Origin: Synechococcus sp. WH 8101
Lineage (GTDB): Bacteria; Cyanobacteriota; Cyanobacteriia; PCC-6307; Cyanobiaceae
Reading direction: 5' to 3'
DNA: 64,000 nucleotides
Assembly: GCF_004209775.1 (NCBI RefSeq)
Contig: NZ_CP035914.1
Coordinates: 558,001-622,000, forward strand
The notes under the pieces are model-generated. The model ran no database searches. It was not told the origin of the DNA and saw only the letters and a list, made by a program, of their open reading frames with translations. Within the stretch, counting starts at the first letter, position 1. Every line of letters starts with the position of its first letter. Of this stretch, positions 16,082-28,925 are shown one piece after another. The position numbers and the translations under genes are program-made.

Positions 16082-17398
16082 TCAGCCGGCTTCGAGGGCT
16101 GCAAGCGCCGCATCAGGATCAGCCGGAGCTTCGTCCAGGGATTGGGTGGTGGTCTCCCGATCCAGCAGCGAGTCCATGAACCGTTCGGCGTCGAGCAGCC
16201 AGCGATCGCCCTCCCCGCCTGGATTGAGCGGTTCCGGTTGATCGAGAAGCCGCTCGGGTTCGATCCCCTGCCCCTGGATGTCGCGACCACTCGGGGTCAC
16301 ATAACCCGCCACGGTCACCGCCAGGCCGCTGCCGTCACTGAGATGGGTGAGCGTCTGGATCAGGCCTTTGCCGAAGGTGCGGCCGCCGAGCAGTGGTGAC
16401 CGTCCATCGTCCTGAAGCGCTCCCGCCAGAATTTCACTGGCGCTGGCTGTGCCCCCGTTCACCAGGGTCACCATGGGGCCGTCGTAGAGGGTTCCCGTTC
16501 CTGCCTGGATTGGGTCCGCGATTCCATCCCGATTGCGGGTCTCCACGATCGGCTGGTTGCTCAGGAAGGCATCGGCCACGCTCAAGCCCGCACTCACCAG
16601 GCCACCGGAATTGTTCCGCAGATCCAGCACCAACCCCTCGATTCCCTTGTCCGAGAGTTCTTGCAGCGCTTCGTGCACCTGATCGGGCACCCCGTCGCTG
16701 AATTGGGTGATGCGTAGATACCCGAGGGTGTGAGTGTCGCTGCGCAGACGGCGGGTGCGCACGGGGCGAAGATCCACATGGCGTCGCTCCAGGGTCACCT
16801 CCTGCTCCGCACCGTTAGGGGTCTGGAGCTGAAGTACCACCTGGGTGCCAACGTCACCGCGTAAGCGGGCCGCGGTGGCCTCCAGGCCGAGGCTGTCGGT
16901 GGATTCGCCGTTTACGGCACACACCAGGGTGCCGCTGGTGATCCCGGCATCGGCAGCGGGTGACCCCTCCAGAGGGGCGATGACCACGACGCGCTCATCC
17001 TCCCGTCGGTGCCCCAATTGCAGACCCACGCCACTGAGACTGCCTTCGTTGCTCGCCTTCATGGCGTCGTAGTCGGTCGGTCGCAGCAACCGCGTGTAAG
17101 GGTCCCCGATCGGAGCCAGCATTGCGTCGATGGCGTTGTAGGCCTCGTTGCTGGTTTGAATCGATCCCTCCAGGGCCTTCTGGCGCAGCCGGCGCCAGTG
17201 GATCTGATCGAAGCGGGCTGGGTCGACATAGCTCTGGTTCACGAGCTTCCAGCTCTCCACCACCAGCTGCTGGGCGTCGTTGAGCGCCAGAGCCGGATGG
17301 GCGGCCATCAGGCTGGTCAGCATCAGGCCAATCAGGGCAAAAGCCAGATGCCGCAAGGGGTTAGCCCAACGGTTAACAGTCGGCAACATCGGCTTCAT
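16082..17398 (-). CDS. ctpA: Carboxyl-terminal processing protease (S41 family)
   Basis: Lumenal/periplasmic serine protease of the CtpA group, whose best-known role is removing the C-terminal extension of photosystem II D1. ATG 17398 gives 438 residues with an N-terminal signal/transmembrane segment (HLAFALIGLMLTSLMAAHPALA). A PDZ domain spans about residues 90-180 (LSGVGLQLGHRREDERVVVI). The S41 core has the catalytic Ser in NGGTASASEILAGAL and the Lys in GGRTFGKGLIQTL. Cyanobacteria have several Ctp paralogues, so assignment to D1 processing rather than another substrate is by position next to petBD. It is divergent from petB with a 59-base gap. Confidence 0.93.
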   Translation of the reverse strand: MKPMLPTVNRWANPLRHLAFALIGLMLTSLMAAHPALALNDAQQLVVESWKLVNQSYVDPARFDQIHWRRLRQKALEGSIQTSNEAYNAIDAMLAPIGDPYTRLLRPTDYDAMKASNEGSLSGVGLQLGHRREDERVVVIAPLEGSPAADAGITSGTLVCAVNGESTDSLGLEATAARLRGDVGTQVVLQLQTPNGAEQEVTLERRHVDLRPVRTRRLRSDTHTLGYLRITQFSDGVPDQVHEALQELSDKGIEGLVLDLRNNSGGLVSAGLSVADAFLSNQPIVETRNRDGIADPIQAGTGTLYDGPMVTLVNGGTASASEILAGALQDDGRSPLLGGRTFGKGLIQTLTHLSDGSGLAVTVAGYVTPSGRDIQGQGIEPERLLDQPEPLNPGGEGDRWLLDAERFMDSLLDRETTTQSLDEAPADPDAALAALEAG

Positions 17399-17457
17399 CG
17401 CGGACGCGGTCGCTGGAACGTGTTCAGTAGACTCTCGCAATCCAAGCCCACCTCTGC

Positions 17458-18114
17458 ATGGCGAACTCCTCACCCGTCTACGACTGGTTCCAGGAACGTC
17501 TTGAAATCCAAGACATCGCTGATGACATCAGCAGCAAGTACGTGCCCCCCCACGTCAACATCTTCTATTGCCTGGGCGGCATCACCCTGGTCTGCTTCCT
17601 GATCCAGTTTGCGACTGGATTTGCGATGACCTTCTATTACAAGCCCACGGTGGCTGAGGCTTACAGCTCGGTTCAGTATCTGATGACCGACGTCAGCTTC
17701 GGTTGGCTGATTCGCTCCGTGCACCGCTGGAGCGCTTCCATGATGGTGTTGATGCTGATCCTGCACGTCTTCCGCGTGTATCTCACCGGTGGCTTCAAGC
17801 GTCCCCGCGAACTCACCTGGGTGACGGGCGTCACCATGGCCGTGATCACCGTGTCCTTTGGTGTGACCGGGTATTCCCTCCCTTGGGATCAGGTGGGTTA
17901 CTGGGCCGTGAAGATTGTGTCGGGTGTGCCTGCTGCCATTCCTGTGGTGGGTGACTTCATGGTTGAACTGCTGCGCGGTGGTGAGAGCGTCGGTCAGTCC
18001 ACGCTGACGCGCTTTTACAGCCTCCACACGTTTGTGATGCCTTGGTTGCTGGCCGTGTTCATGCTGATGCACTTCCTAATGATTCGGAAGCAGGGCATCT
18101 CCGGTCCCTTGTGA
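17458..18114 (+). CDS. petB: Cytochrome b6
   Basis: Haem-binding core subunit of the cytochrome b6f complex in the thylakoid membrane. The 218-residue protein starts [19 protein letters not shown] and has four transmembrane helices. The haem-ligand histidines are in the [22 protein letters not shown] and [21 protein letters not shown] helices, and the quinone-site [11 protein letters not shown] is present. Length is typical. petD follows 77 bases downstream; together they form the conserved petBD operon, divergent from ctpA. Confidence 0.98.
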   Translation: MANSSPVYDWFQERLEIQDIADDISSKYVPPHVNIFYCLGGITLVCFLIQFATGFAMTFYYKPTVAEAYSSVQYLMTDVSFGWLIRSVHRWSASMMVLMLILHVFRVYLTGGFKRPRELTWVTGVTMAVITVSFGVTGYSLPWDQVGYWAVKIVSGVPAAIPVVGDFMVELLRGGESVGQSTLTRFYSLHTFVMPWLLAVFMLMHFLMIRKQGISGPL

Positions 18115-18191
18115 TTGATTGCATTCGCTTCACAGTTTGAAGCGGATACCGAACTGCTCCTTCTACCGTTCGTACAACTCCGTCCTGCATC

Positions 18192-18674
18192 ATGCACATC
18201 CTCAAGAAGCCGGATCTCACTGATCCCAAGTTGCGGGCCAAGTTGGCCAAGGGCATGGGTCACAACTATTACGGCGAACCCGCCTGGCCTAATGATCTGC
18301 TCTATATCTTCCCTGTCGTTATCCTGGGAACGATCGCCTGCATCGTGGGTCTGGCTGTTCTCGATCCCGCCATGCTGGGCGACAAGGCTGATCCCTTCGC
18401 CACCCCTCTGGAAATCCTCCCCGAGTGGTACCTCTACCCGGTCTTCCAGATTCTGAGGGTTGTTCCGAACAAGCTCCTCGGAATCGCGCTCCAGACCTTG
18501 GTTCCCTTGGGTTTGATGTTGGTGCCTTTCATTGAGAGCTTCAACAAGTTCCAGAACCCGTTCCGTCGTCCGGTTGCCATGGCGGTCTTCCTCTTCGGAA
18601 CGGTCACCACGATCTATCTCGGCATCGGTGCAGCCCTGCCGATTGATAAGTCTCTCACCCTCGGTCTGTTCTGA
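18192..18674 (+). CDS. petD: Cytochrome b6f complex subunit IV
   Basis: Three-helix partner of cytochrome b6, completing the cytochrome b fold of the b6f complex. It has 160 residues starting [20 protein letters not shown], with the Qo-site motif [14 protein letters not shown] near residue 77 and the last helix [20 protein letters not shown]. Length is exact for the family. It is the second gene of petBD and is followed by a strong terminator 23 bases downstream. Confidence 0.98.
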   Translation: MHILKKPDLTDPKLRAKLAKGMGHNYYGEPAWPNDLLYIFPVVILGTIACIVGLAVLDPAMLGDKADPFATPLEILPEWYLYPVFQILRVVPNKLLGIALQTLVPLGLMLVPFIESFNKFQNPFRRPVAMAVFLFGTVTTIYLGIGAALPIDKSLTLGLF

Positions 18675-18697
18675 TCCAGGGCCTCGATGGTTTCGCT

Positions 18698-18723
18698 GCC
18701 CGGCTGAAAGCCGGGCTTTTTTT
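18698..18723 (+). terminator. Rho-independent terminator of petBD
   Basis: Eight-base GC stem GCCCGGCT-GAA-AGCCGGGC followed by at least seven T residues, 23 bases after the petD stop. The T run touches the stop codon of the convergent invertase gene. Confidence 0.93.
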
Positions 18724-20191
18724 ATGGCTGCTGGGTGCTCGGTTGCAGCTCCTCGAGATCGAGCAGCTCCACATCGTCGGGATTGACCCGGAGAAAGTGG
18801 TGAAGCAGCAGAAACCCCACGATGGTCCAGGTCTGGTAGGTGCGTGACTGCTGTCCAACCCAGGTGCCGGTGGGGCCATCAAAGTATTCGGCCCACTGCT
18901 GACGGGGCAACTGATTGAGGTGGCTCCAATAGCTCTCCTCCAGGAGTGCTTTCATCTGGCCCATCAACAGCACATCCGCGTGAGGGTTGCGCCGTTCATG
19001 CAGCAGGATCGAGGCGCCGAAGAACCAGAGCAAACTCGGCCAGTGGCCACCGTTGTGGTAGCTCCAGGGCCAGTTTTTCGGATCCGATCCGGTTTTGTTC
19101 TGCCACTCGAGCCCATCCATCGGTGGATGACAGATCCGCATCGGCATCTGTGCCATCAGATGGTCGCGGTTGTGGAGCACCAGTCGGAACAGGGCGCGCT
19201 GCTGCGGACTGGTGAGCAGGCCGAAGAGGCAGCCGAGCGAGTTGCCAAGGCTGTAGAAACGGAAATCGGGTCGGCCTGTCCGCATGTTGCCGATCAGGTA
19301 GCCGCCCCGGTTTTCCAGCCAATCCTGCAGCCAGTCGGGAATCACCTGAGGCTGCACGTTGAATTCATTCTGATGTTGGTTCTCGCCGTACTGCTCGGTG
19401 GGGCGCCGGCGCAGCACTTGCATGGTTTTGCTGGTGACCCAGTAGTGCTTGAGCAGAAAGCGCCGTAGATCATGCACCCATTGGCGCGTCAGCACCAGGC
19501 GTTGGTCCAGCAGGCGGCTTTTGTGCTGGCTCCGCGACAGCTCCATCAGCTGGATGCAGCTGCGTAGAGAGCCGAAGAGCAGCACCTCCACTTCCAGGGG
19601 CGCTCCCCACACGTCCATGGGACGGTCGATCATGAAGGCGCAATCGGGAACAAACAGCACCGGTGTGCCCTCGAAGGTGGGATGCAGCACCAGATCGAGC
19701 AGGAGTTGGATCCCGCGTTGCACCTTCTGGCTCGACCCGAAGGCGTGATCACCACTGTGTTTCACGTACAGCCAGCAGAGCACCGGCCACCAGAGGCTGG
19801 CGTCCACGGAAGTGATCCGCCCGATGGAGCGCTGGCCGTAATCGGCGATCAGCTCCTGGTTTTCCTCCACAAAGCTGGTCGGGAACACGCCACGGGTTTG
19901 GTATGTGGTGCTCTGAAGGTCCAGGCACACACTCAGGAACTGCCGCACCACCTCGAAGCGCCTCTGGGTGAGCAGGTAGACCATCACCGGCACGTTGTCG
20001 CGCAGGAATATTTCGCCGTAATTGAGGGCGCCATCAAGGCTGGGGTGTTCCAGGGCAGCGACGCTTCCCGCCAGGGATCCCGCCACGGGCACCAGGGTGC
20101 GTTCGAAATGTTCCCGGGCTTTTTGCACCACCTGGTCTTCCTTGGAGCTTGGCCGTACCCGTTGGTGCTGCTGGCTGAAGCGTCCTGCCAT
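18722..20191 (-). CDS. Alkaline/neutral invertase (GH100)
   Basis: Cytosolic sucrose hydrolase of glycoside hydrolase family 100. ATG 20191 (MAGRFSQQHQRVRPSSKEDQ) gives 489 residues, the usual cyanobacterial size; the open frame upstream of it is basic and unlike the family. Diagnostic segments are LNYGEIFLRDNVPVMVYLL near residue 65, RSIGRITSVDASLWWPVL (catalytic Asp region), DCAFMIDRPMDVWGAPLEVE near 200, and PKNWPWSYHNGGHWPSLLW near 390, which are strongly conserved in plant and cyanobacterial neutral invertases. Sucrose is a compatible solute in marine Synechococcus, so it probably controls sucrose turnover. It is single-gene, between petBD and the rRNA operon. Confidence 0.93.
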   Translation of the reverse strand: MAGRFSQQHQRVRPSSKEDQVVQKAREHFERTLVPVAGSLAGSVAALEHPSLDGALNYGEIFLRDNVPVMVYLLTQRRFEVVRQFLSVCLDLQSTTYQTRGVFPTSFVEENQELIADYGQRSIGRITSVDASLWWPVLCWLYVKHSGDHAFGSSQKVQRGIQLLLDLVLHPTFEGTPVLFVPDCAFMIDRPMDVWGAPLEVEVLLFGSLRSCIQLMELSRSQHKSRLLDQRLVLTRQWVHDLRRFLLKHYWVTSKTMQVLRRRPTEQYGENQHQNEFNVQPQVIPDWLQDWLENRGGYLIGNMRTGRPDFRFYSLGNSLGCLFGLLTSPQQRALFRLVLHNRDHLMAQMPMRICHPPMDGLEWQNKTGSDPKNWPWSYHNGGHWPSLLWFFGASILLHERRNPHADVLLMGQMKALLEESYWSHLNQLPRQQWAEYFDGPTGTWVGQQSRTYQTWTIVGFLLLHHFLRVNPDDVELLDLEELQPSTQQP

Positions 20192-20496
20192 GGTGTTTCC
20201 ACTCACCTCTCCTGTCAGGACCCTAGTGATTGCAGGCGATCTGGCCAGTGGAAGCAAGTCTGGAGATCTGCCCCTTGGGTTCTGAAGTTGCGTGCTTAGG
20301 GGTTGATGGGTTATGTTTTTGGACTGCGCGGGGGGCTGAGGCCTGAAGCGCAGCCGAGAGGCGAGAGAAGCGAGAGCTGCTTGCGTCAATCGGTGCTTAC
20401 GAGACCAAGAGGAGCGATCCGACGGTGTTGTAAGTTTCACAAGCGGTCGCGAGAGACCGCACCGCTCACCGCTCCTGAAGAGGGAGCGCGACGGCA

Positions 20497-20508
20497 GAAC
20501 CTGGACAA
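20497..20508 (+). promoter_or_regulatory. boxA-like antitermination motif in the 16S leader
   Basis: GAACCTGGACAA, almost identical to GAACCTTGACAA in the 16S-23S spacer (22914-22925) and to the cyanobacterial boxA pattern bound by NusB/NusE. Both copies are preceded by GCA. Confidence 0.55.
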
Positions 20509-20526
20509 TCAAAAAGTTTAGGAACT
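20499..20526 (+). other. 5' arm of the putative pre-16S processing stem
   Basis: 20514-20526 (AAGTTTAGGAACT) is a perfect reverse complement of 22508-22520. 20499-20507 (ACCTGGACA) pairs with 22521-22529 with one G-U. The result is a 22-pair helix with a 6-base bulge that brackets 16S, as expected for RNase III processing of the precursor. Confidence 0.6.
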
Positions 20527-20576
20527 GACGCTTTCATTGCGTCTGATCCGGCCAAGGAGCTGAGAGGTTCATTGGA

Positions 20577-20819
20577 GTGGATGAGATGAGAAGCGATGAA
20601 GGTGTGAGGTCCCGTCAAACATTTTATGTTGCGTTGAAGTCATTCGCTGCAACAGGGAAGTTTTCACGAGCTTCTGTGTTGCCGGTGTGCGAATTGATGG
20701 AGCGACAAACCGGATCTGAGATCCTGGAAAGTCACGAGGGAGAGATTCTAAGTGCACTCTTTGAACCCTTCTGTCAGAGGAAGGAGGCCTCAACTGCGAT
20801 TGTGTACGCCAGTGCATGA
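20577..20819 (+). CDS. Possible small protein in the 16S leader (unknown)
   Basis: Open frame of 80 codons from GTG 20577 (or 77 from ATG 20586, MRSDEGVRSRQTFYVALKSF). The composition looks protein-like: an amphipathic stretch with LPVCELMERQTGSEILESHE and two cysteines. No family is recognised. It lies between the long-range processing stem and mature 16S, so if transcribed with the operon it would be part of the pre-rRNA. It may be a chance frame in a structured leader. Nothing upstream resembles a strong ribosome-binding site except GGAG at 20574-20577, which is too close to the GTG. Confidence 0.3.
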   Translation: MDEMRSDEGVRSRQTFYVALKSFAATGKFSRASVLPVCELMERQTGSEILESHEGEILSALFEPFCQRKEASTAIVYASA

Positions 20820-20885
20820 TTGTGGGTGACGCAAATCATTTTGAGTGTGTTGCTTGAGAGAGCAAGATGCAAGAGGAAATGATCT

Positions 20886-22370
<1,485 letters not shown>

Positions 22371-22507
22371 CAGGGAGACACACAATGATTTTGATGCCTG
22401 AGTACTTTTATTCTTAGGTCAAAATCCTGTCACCTTAGGTCGATCGGTACCTCAGCTTTGAATTCATCTGATTTGTAGAAATACAAATGGAGATGGAATC
22501 AATTCTT

Positions 22508-22529
22508 AGTTCCTAAACTTTGTCTAGGT
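22508..22529 (+). other. 3' arm of the putative pre-16S processing stem
   Basis: Complementary to 20499-20507 and 20514-20526 in the leader (see that entry). It lies 137 bases past the 16S 3' end and 26 bases before tRNA-Ile. Confidence 0.6.
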
Positions 22530-22555
22530 CACACCCCAAAAGGGATGAGACTCCT

Positions 22556-22629
<74 letters not shown>

Positions 22630-22638
22630 TTCGGTGTT

Positions 22639-22711
22639 GGGGGTTTAGCTCAGTTGGTAGAGCGCCTGCTTTGCAAGCAGGATGTCAGGAGTTCGAGTCT
22701 CCTAACCTCCA
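22639..22711 (+). tRNA. tRNA-Ala (UGC anticodon)
   Basis: 73-base cloverleaf 9 bases after tRNA-Ile. Anticodon loop TTTGCAA gives UGC. The acceptor stem GGGGGTT/AACCTCC contains the G3-U70 pair that is the alanine identity element. Discriminator A. Confidence 0.97.
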
Positions 22712-23154
22712 CTGACCGAACGTGATCCCCAGCTCCTATTTTTGGAGTTGAATGATTTTGGTGTGTGATTTAGATGTGTCCGCTGGAGACCCCAGCTTCC
22801 TGTCATTCTGAGATTCAATCATGGATTGAATTTTAGTTGATAAGATGCTGGGCTCGAATCAGGTGTCAGGGTTATCGCGAGATAGCTTTTTCGTTTTGAT
22901 TTGAAGTCTAGCAGAACCTTGACAACTGCATAGGTGAGTCTGGAAAGAATAAAGCATCTCATGGATGATGCATTCTTTCAGTATTGTTACCCGAAAGGGT
23001 GATGGTAATGAGAGGATGTGAATTCTAGAGCAAGAGCCGAGACTCCATGGTGTTCTTCTGCTTGTGTCGAGCAAGTGGGAGTTTGATTGTTGATTCTGAA
23101 AGGAATCAATGAGAATCTGTTTTCAACAACAGCAAGCATGATGGAGATTAATTT
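22712..23154 (+). other. 16S-23S spacer, tRNA-Ala to 23S
   Basis: 443 bases of spacer RNA with no protein gene. It contains A+T-rich hairpin-forming stretches and the boxA-like motif at 22914-22925. The last part before 23S should form the pre-23S processing stem with sequence after 23S; the exact pairing was not worked out. Confidence 0.7.
22914..22925 (+). promoter_or_regulatory. boxA antitermination motif in the spacer
   Basis: GAACCTTGACAA, the usual cyanobacterial spacer boxA, located 230 bases before 23S. It is repeated with one change in the 16S leader (20497-20508). Confidence 0.65.
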
Positions 23155-26020
<2,866 letters not shown>

Positions 26021-26129
26021 ACCATTGGTTCTTGCCCAAGAGACATGTTTTATTCCATCCAGACGTAGCAACCTCTGTTGCGACAACCTATGCAGTTCTC
26101 AGGGTTCACCCCCTAGAGAATTGAAACTA

Positions 26130-26248
26130 TCCTGGTGTCCATGGCGCTGTGGTCCCACTCCGATCCATCTCGAACTCGGTTGTGAAACGCAGCAGCGGCG
26201 ACGATATTTGGGGGGTAGCCCCCTGAGAAAATAGCTCGATGCCAGGTA
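26130..26248 (+). rRNA. rrf: 5S ribosomal RNA
   Basis: About 119 bases beginning TCCTGGTGTCCATGGCGCTG and ending GCTCGATGCCAGGT. The terminal stem TCCTGG/CCAGG and the CGAACTCGG core of loop C are visible. It follows 23S by 109 bases. Confidence 0.95.
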
Positions 26249-26304
26249 AAACAATTCTCAACCCATCGCAATCGGATCGGAGTATTCCATCCCGTTGCGC
26301 TGAA

Positions 26305-26331
26305 AAGCCACCCTCTCGGGGTGGCTTTTTT
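26305..26331 (+). terminator. Rho-independent terminator of the rRNA operon
   Basis: Stem AAGCCACC / GGTGGCTT with a 7-base loop followed by a T run, 57 bases after 5S. It also lies 20 bases past the stop of the convergent mtnC and could serve it through the complementary A run on the other strand. Confidence 0.92.
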
Positions 26332-26351
26332 GTTGTCTGCACCCCCGAACG

Positions 26352-27101
26352 CTACCGTTGAGGCGTGGTGAAGATTGTGTTCACCTGATCCAGTGAAGTG
26401 ATCACGGTGTGTCGGCCCGGTTCCTGATCAGGATTGCCTGGGCGCAGGCTAAACAACACCTGCAATCCTGCGCTTTTCGCTGCATCGCATTCAGCGCGGC
26501 TGTCACTGATGAATGTGATGCTCTGAGGTTCGCATTGGAGCTGTTTGCTGATCGCTCTGTAGCTTGAGGCTTCTTTTTTGTTGCCTGTGCGGGTGTCAAA
26601 CCAGCCGCAAAAGAGTCCTCTGAGGTCGCCCGCTTCCGTGTGGCCATAGAGCAATTGTTGGGCCTGGATGCTCCCGGAGGAATACACTGCCAGCTGCAAG
26701 CCAGCCTGATGCCATTGTTGTAAGCAACGGATGGTTTCTGGGTAGAACTCGGCCTGAATGGCCCCGCATTGGAAGCCTTGGTTCCAGAGGTGGCCCTGCA
26801 GATCTTTGAGTGCTGTCGACTTTCTGTCGGCATCGATGAGATCTTGCAAATAGTGTGTGATGGCCTGCAGAGATTCCCGTTTTTGCTCCTCCACTTGGCG
26901 CAGATTGCTCTGCTGTTTCGGATCTGGATCCTGTTCCCATTCCTGCCAGGCCGCTTCCAGGATTGCGGCAATGTCTGGGTCTTGCCCATGCTGTTGTAGG
27001 AAGGTTGCCAGGTGCTGAGAGGCATAGGGAAACAACACGTCGGCCACGAAGCTGATCGGGCAGGTGGTTCCCTCAATGTCGAGGAGCAGGTATTGCGTCA
27101 T
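26352..27101 (-). CDS. mtnC: Enolase-phosphatase E1 (acireductone synthase)
   Basis: Bifunctional HAD enzyme of methionine salvage: enolises and dephosphorylates 2,3-diketo-5-methylthiopentyl-1-phosphate to acireductone. The 249-residue protein has motif I YLLLDIEGTTCPISFV (DxEGT), the cap in between, motif II LAVYSSGSIQAQQLLYG, Lys in DTRTGNKKEASSY and motif IV ITFISDSRAECDAA, all matching MtnC. ATG 27101 lies 8 bases after the mtnB stop, so the two are one operon. mtnD is about 19 kb away in this window. Confidence 0.95.
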   Translation of the reverse strand: MTQYLLLDIEGTTCPISFVADVLFPYASQHLATFLQQHGQDPDIAAILEAAWQEWEQDPDPKQQSNLRQVEEQKRESLQAITHYLQDLIDADRKSTALKDLQGHLWNQGFQCGAIQAEFYPETIRCLQQWHQAGLQLAVYSSGSIQAQQLLYGHTEAGDLRGLFCGWFDTRTGNKKEASSYRAISKQLQCEPQSITFISDSRAECDAAKSAGLQVLFSLRPGNPDQEPGRHTVITSLDQVNTIFTTPQR

Positions 27102-27109
27102 GAGTTGTG

Positions 27110-27724
27110 TCAGTGCAAGAGGTGTTGCCGCCAGTGCAGGTTCAGCAAGAATTCCAAGATCTCCACATGGCGTTGGGCTGCCTCCAGCGTTTCGCCCCAG
27201 GCGTACAGGCCGTGGCCAGCCACCAGCAAGCCATGGGCAGCGTTGGGTAAATGTTCAGCGGCTTTCTGACTGAGCAGCTGCAGATTCTGGTGATTGGCGA
27301 TGATGGGGATCTGCACTGAGGTGTCATGGGTGGTCACGCCAGCCAGTCCTTTGAGCATTTCCCATCCCTCCAGATGAATGCCGCCAAGCTTCTGATGATG
27401 GTTTGACAGCAGTGTGGCGGTGAGGGAGTGGGTGTGAAGCACCGCACCGGCCTGGCAGTCCTCGATGATCCGCAGGTGGAGGAGAGTTTCAGCACTCGCC
27501 TTGCCGCTGCCGGAGATCACAGCGCCTTCACGATTCACCTCAATCAACTGGTCGGCCTGCACCCTGCCCTTGTCCACTCCGCTGGGCGCCATCAATAAGC
27601 GCAGCGGCTCCCGTTCGAGCACCAGGCTGAAATTTCCACCGGTCCCATCACACCAGCCCCGATGGTGAAGCTTTTGGATCACATCCACCAGCTGATCTGC
27701 TGCCGTTGACACCTGCTTTTGCAT
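27110..27724 (-). CDS. mtnB: Methylthioribulose-1-phosphate dehydratase
   Basis: Class II aldolase-fold zinc enzyme that dehydrates 5-methylthioribulose-1-phosphate in methionine salvage. It has 204 residues. Visible elements are WCDGTGGNFSLVLE near residue 30, the metal-ligand pair in AVLHTHSLTATLLSNHH near residue 95, and the third histidine in LLVAGHGLYAWGETLEAA near residue 170. It is upstream of and co-transcribed with mtnC. Length and motifs are typical. Confidence 0.95.
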   Translation of the reverse strand: MQKQVSTAADQLVDVIQKLHHRGWCDGTGGNFSLVLEREPLRLLMAPSGVDKGRVQADQLIEVNREGAVISGSGKASAETLLHLRIIEDCQAGAVLHTHSLTATLLSNHHQKLGGIHLEGWEMLKGLAGVTTHDTSVQIPIIANHQNLQLLSQKAAEHLPNAAHGLLVAGHGLYAWGETLEAAQRHVEILEFLLNLHWRQHLLH

Positions 27725-27766
27725 TAATCCCTTCCCCGTCTTAGCGGTGCAGCGCGGTGTGAGCCG

Positions 27767-28639
27767 TTATTGCGGCTGGCAAACCGGACACCAATGGGTA
27801 CTGCGTCCAACCAGTTTCTGACGTTCGATCGCTGTCCCGCAGCGAGGACAAGGCTGGCCTGTGCGCCGGTACACCGACGCTTGGCCTCCATAGTTGCCAT
27901 TCACCCCTTCGAGATCGCGGAAATCGCTGAAGGTGGTGCCCCCGGCGCCAATGCTCAGTTCCAGCACTTGGACCAGGGCATCGCGCAACCGCCCTAGTTG
28001 ATCCAGGTTGAGGCTGCCCGCGCAGGTCTGGGGAGCAATCCCAGCGGCATGCAGACTTTCATCGGCATAGATGTTGCCGGTGCCAGCCACAAGACTCTGG
28101 TCGAGCAGGGCCGCTTTGATTGAGCGTGTTGATCCCTTCAGCTGCGTCTGCAAATACTCAGCCGTGAAGTCTGTGCTGAAGGGTTCGGGGCCCAGGGTTT
28201 GGAGCCCGGTGATCACCGACTCTGCGGCTTCGCCCGGTGGCACCCACCACATTTGCCCGAAGCTGCGTAGATCGACAAAGCGCAATTCCTCTCCGGCGTG
28301 GTTCCAGATGCGCACTCGCGTGTGCCTGCAAGGCGGCGTTGGGACGCTGTGCCATTGGAACTGCCCTGTCATGCGCAGATGCACGCCCCACAAGCCAGCA
28401 TCATCGCCCTGGCTTTGAGCCAACCCCGCCCCAGGGGGATGGAGCTGGGCGATCAGATATTTCCCCCGTCGTTGCCAGCGGCCAACACGACAACCCTGAA
28501 GTTGCTGAACAAAACAATCGGGTCCGCCGGCACTGGCAATAGCCCGGTCCCGACAGACCTCCACACGATGAATGTCAAAGGCGTTGAGACGCTCCGTCAA
28601 TCCACGACGAACCGTCTCAACTTCTGGAAGTTCCGGCAA
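27767..28639 (-). CDS. mutM: Formamidopyrimidine-DNA glycosylase
   Basis: Base-excision repair glycosylase/AP-lyase that removes 8-oxoguanine and formamidopyrimidines. It has 290 residues, starting MPELPEVETVRRGL with the catalytic Pro after Met removal and the conserved Glu. The helix-two-turn-helix contains LLDQSLVAGTGNIYADESLH. The C-terminal zinc finger is CPRCGTAIERQ...CPVC (four cysteines). Repair of oxidative damage fits a photosynthetic host. The gene ends 42 bases before mtnB and begins 5 bases after psaE on the same strand. Confidence 0.97.
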   Translation of the reverse strand: MPELPEVETVRRGLTERLNAFDIHRVEVCRDRAIASAGGPDCFVQQLQGCRVGRWQRRGKYLIAQLHPPGAGLAQSQGDDAGLWGVHLRMTGQFQWHSVPTPPCRHTRVRIWNHAGEELRFVDLRSFGQMWWVPPGEAAESVITGLQTLGPEPFSTDFTAEYLQTQLKGSTRSIKAALLDQSLVAGTGNIYADESLHAAGIAPQTCAGSLNLDQLGRLRDALVQVLELSIGAGGTTFSDFRDLEGVNGNYGGQASVYRRTGQPCPRCGTAIERQKLVGRSTHWCPVCQPQ

Positions 28640-28644
28640 GGGCC

Positions 28645-28854
28645 TCAGGCGGGCTCCAGCTCGGCCTCGGCGAAATTGTTGGTATTGATTCCGCCCTCGG
28701 AGCCGGAGATGCCGTTGTAGTTCACCTTCTCGAAGCGAACGACGACGGGGTAACGGATGCCAGAGGTGTCAACGGAGGCCACAGTGCCCACGTCGTTGAA
28801 CCAGTAGGACTCAGGGCGCTTGATGCGCACCTTGTCGCCGCGGGAGATCGCCAT
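28645..28854 (-). CDS. psaE: Photosystem I subunit IV (PsaE)
   Basis: Stromal photosystem I subunit that helps dock ferredoxin and supports cyclic electron flow. ATG 28854 ([20 protein letters not shown]) gives 69 residues, the standard SH3-like PsaE core with [20 protein letters not shown] and the C-terminal NNFAEAELE. The frame is open upstream but those residues are not PsaE. It is divergent from the ParB-like gene, with 71 bases between starts, and followed within 5 bases by mutM. Confidence 0.97.
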   Translation of the reverse strand: MAISRGDKVRIKRPESYWFNDVGTVASVDTSGIRYPVVVRFEKVNYNGISGSEGGINTNNFAEAELEPA

Positions 28855-28925
28855 CGCTGCGCTGAAACGGGATGCACTGGGAGCGTATCGCTGTCCGGGC
28901 GGAGAGGTGCAGGCAGCGTCACAGA

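Larger units (their letters stand above)
20192..20885. other. Upstream region and leader of the rRNA operon
   Basis: 694 bases between the invertase start and mature 16S. It must contain the invertase promoter (minus strand) and the rRNA promoter (plus strand), but no confident -35/-10 pair was recognised. From about 20400 it is rich in hairpins: GCGGTC...GACCGC near 20445-20465, and AGGAGCG near 20417 complementary to CGCTCCT near 20470. A boxA-like motif and one arm of a long-range stem with the 16S-tRNA spacer follow, and then a short open reading frame. Confidence 0.7.
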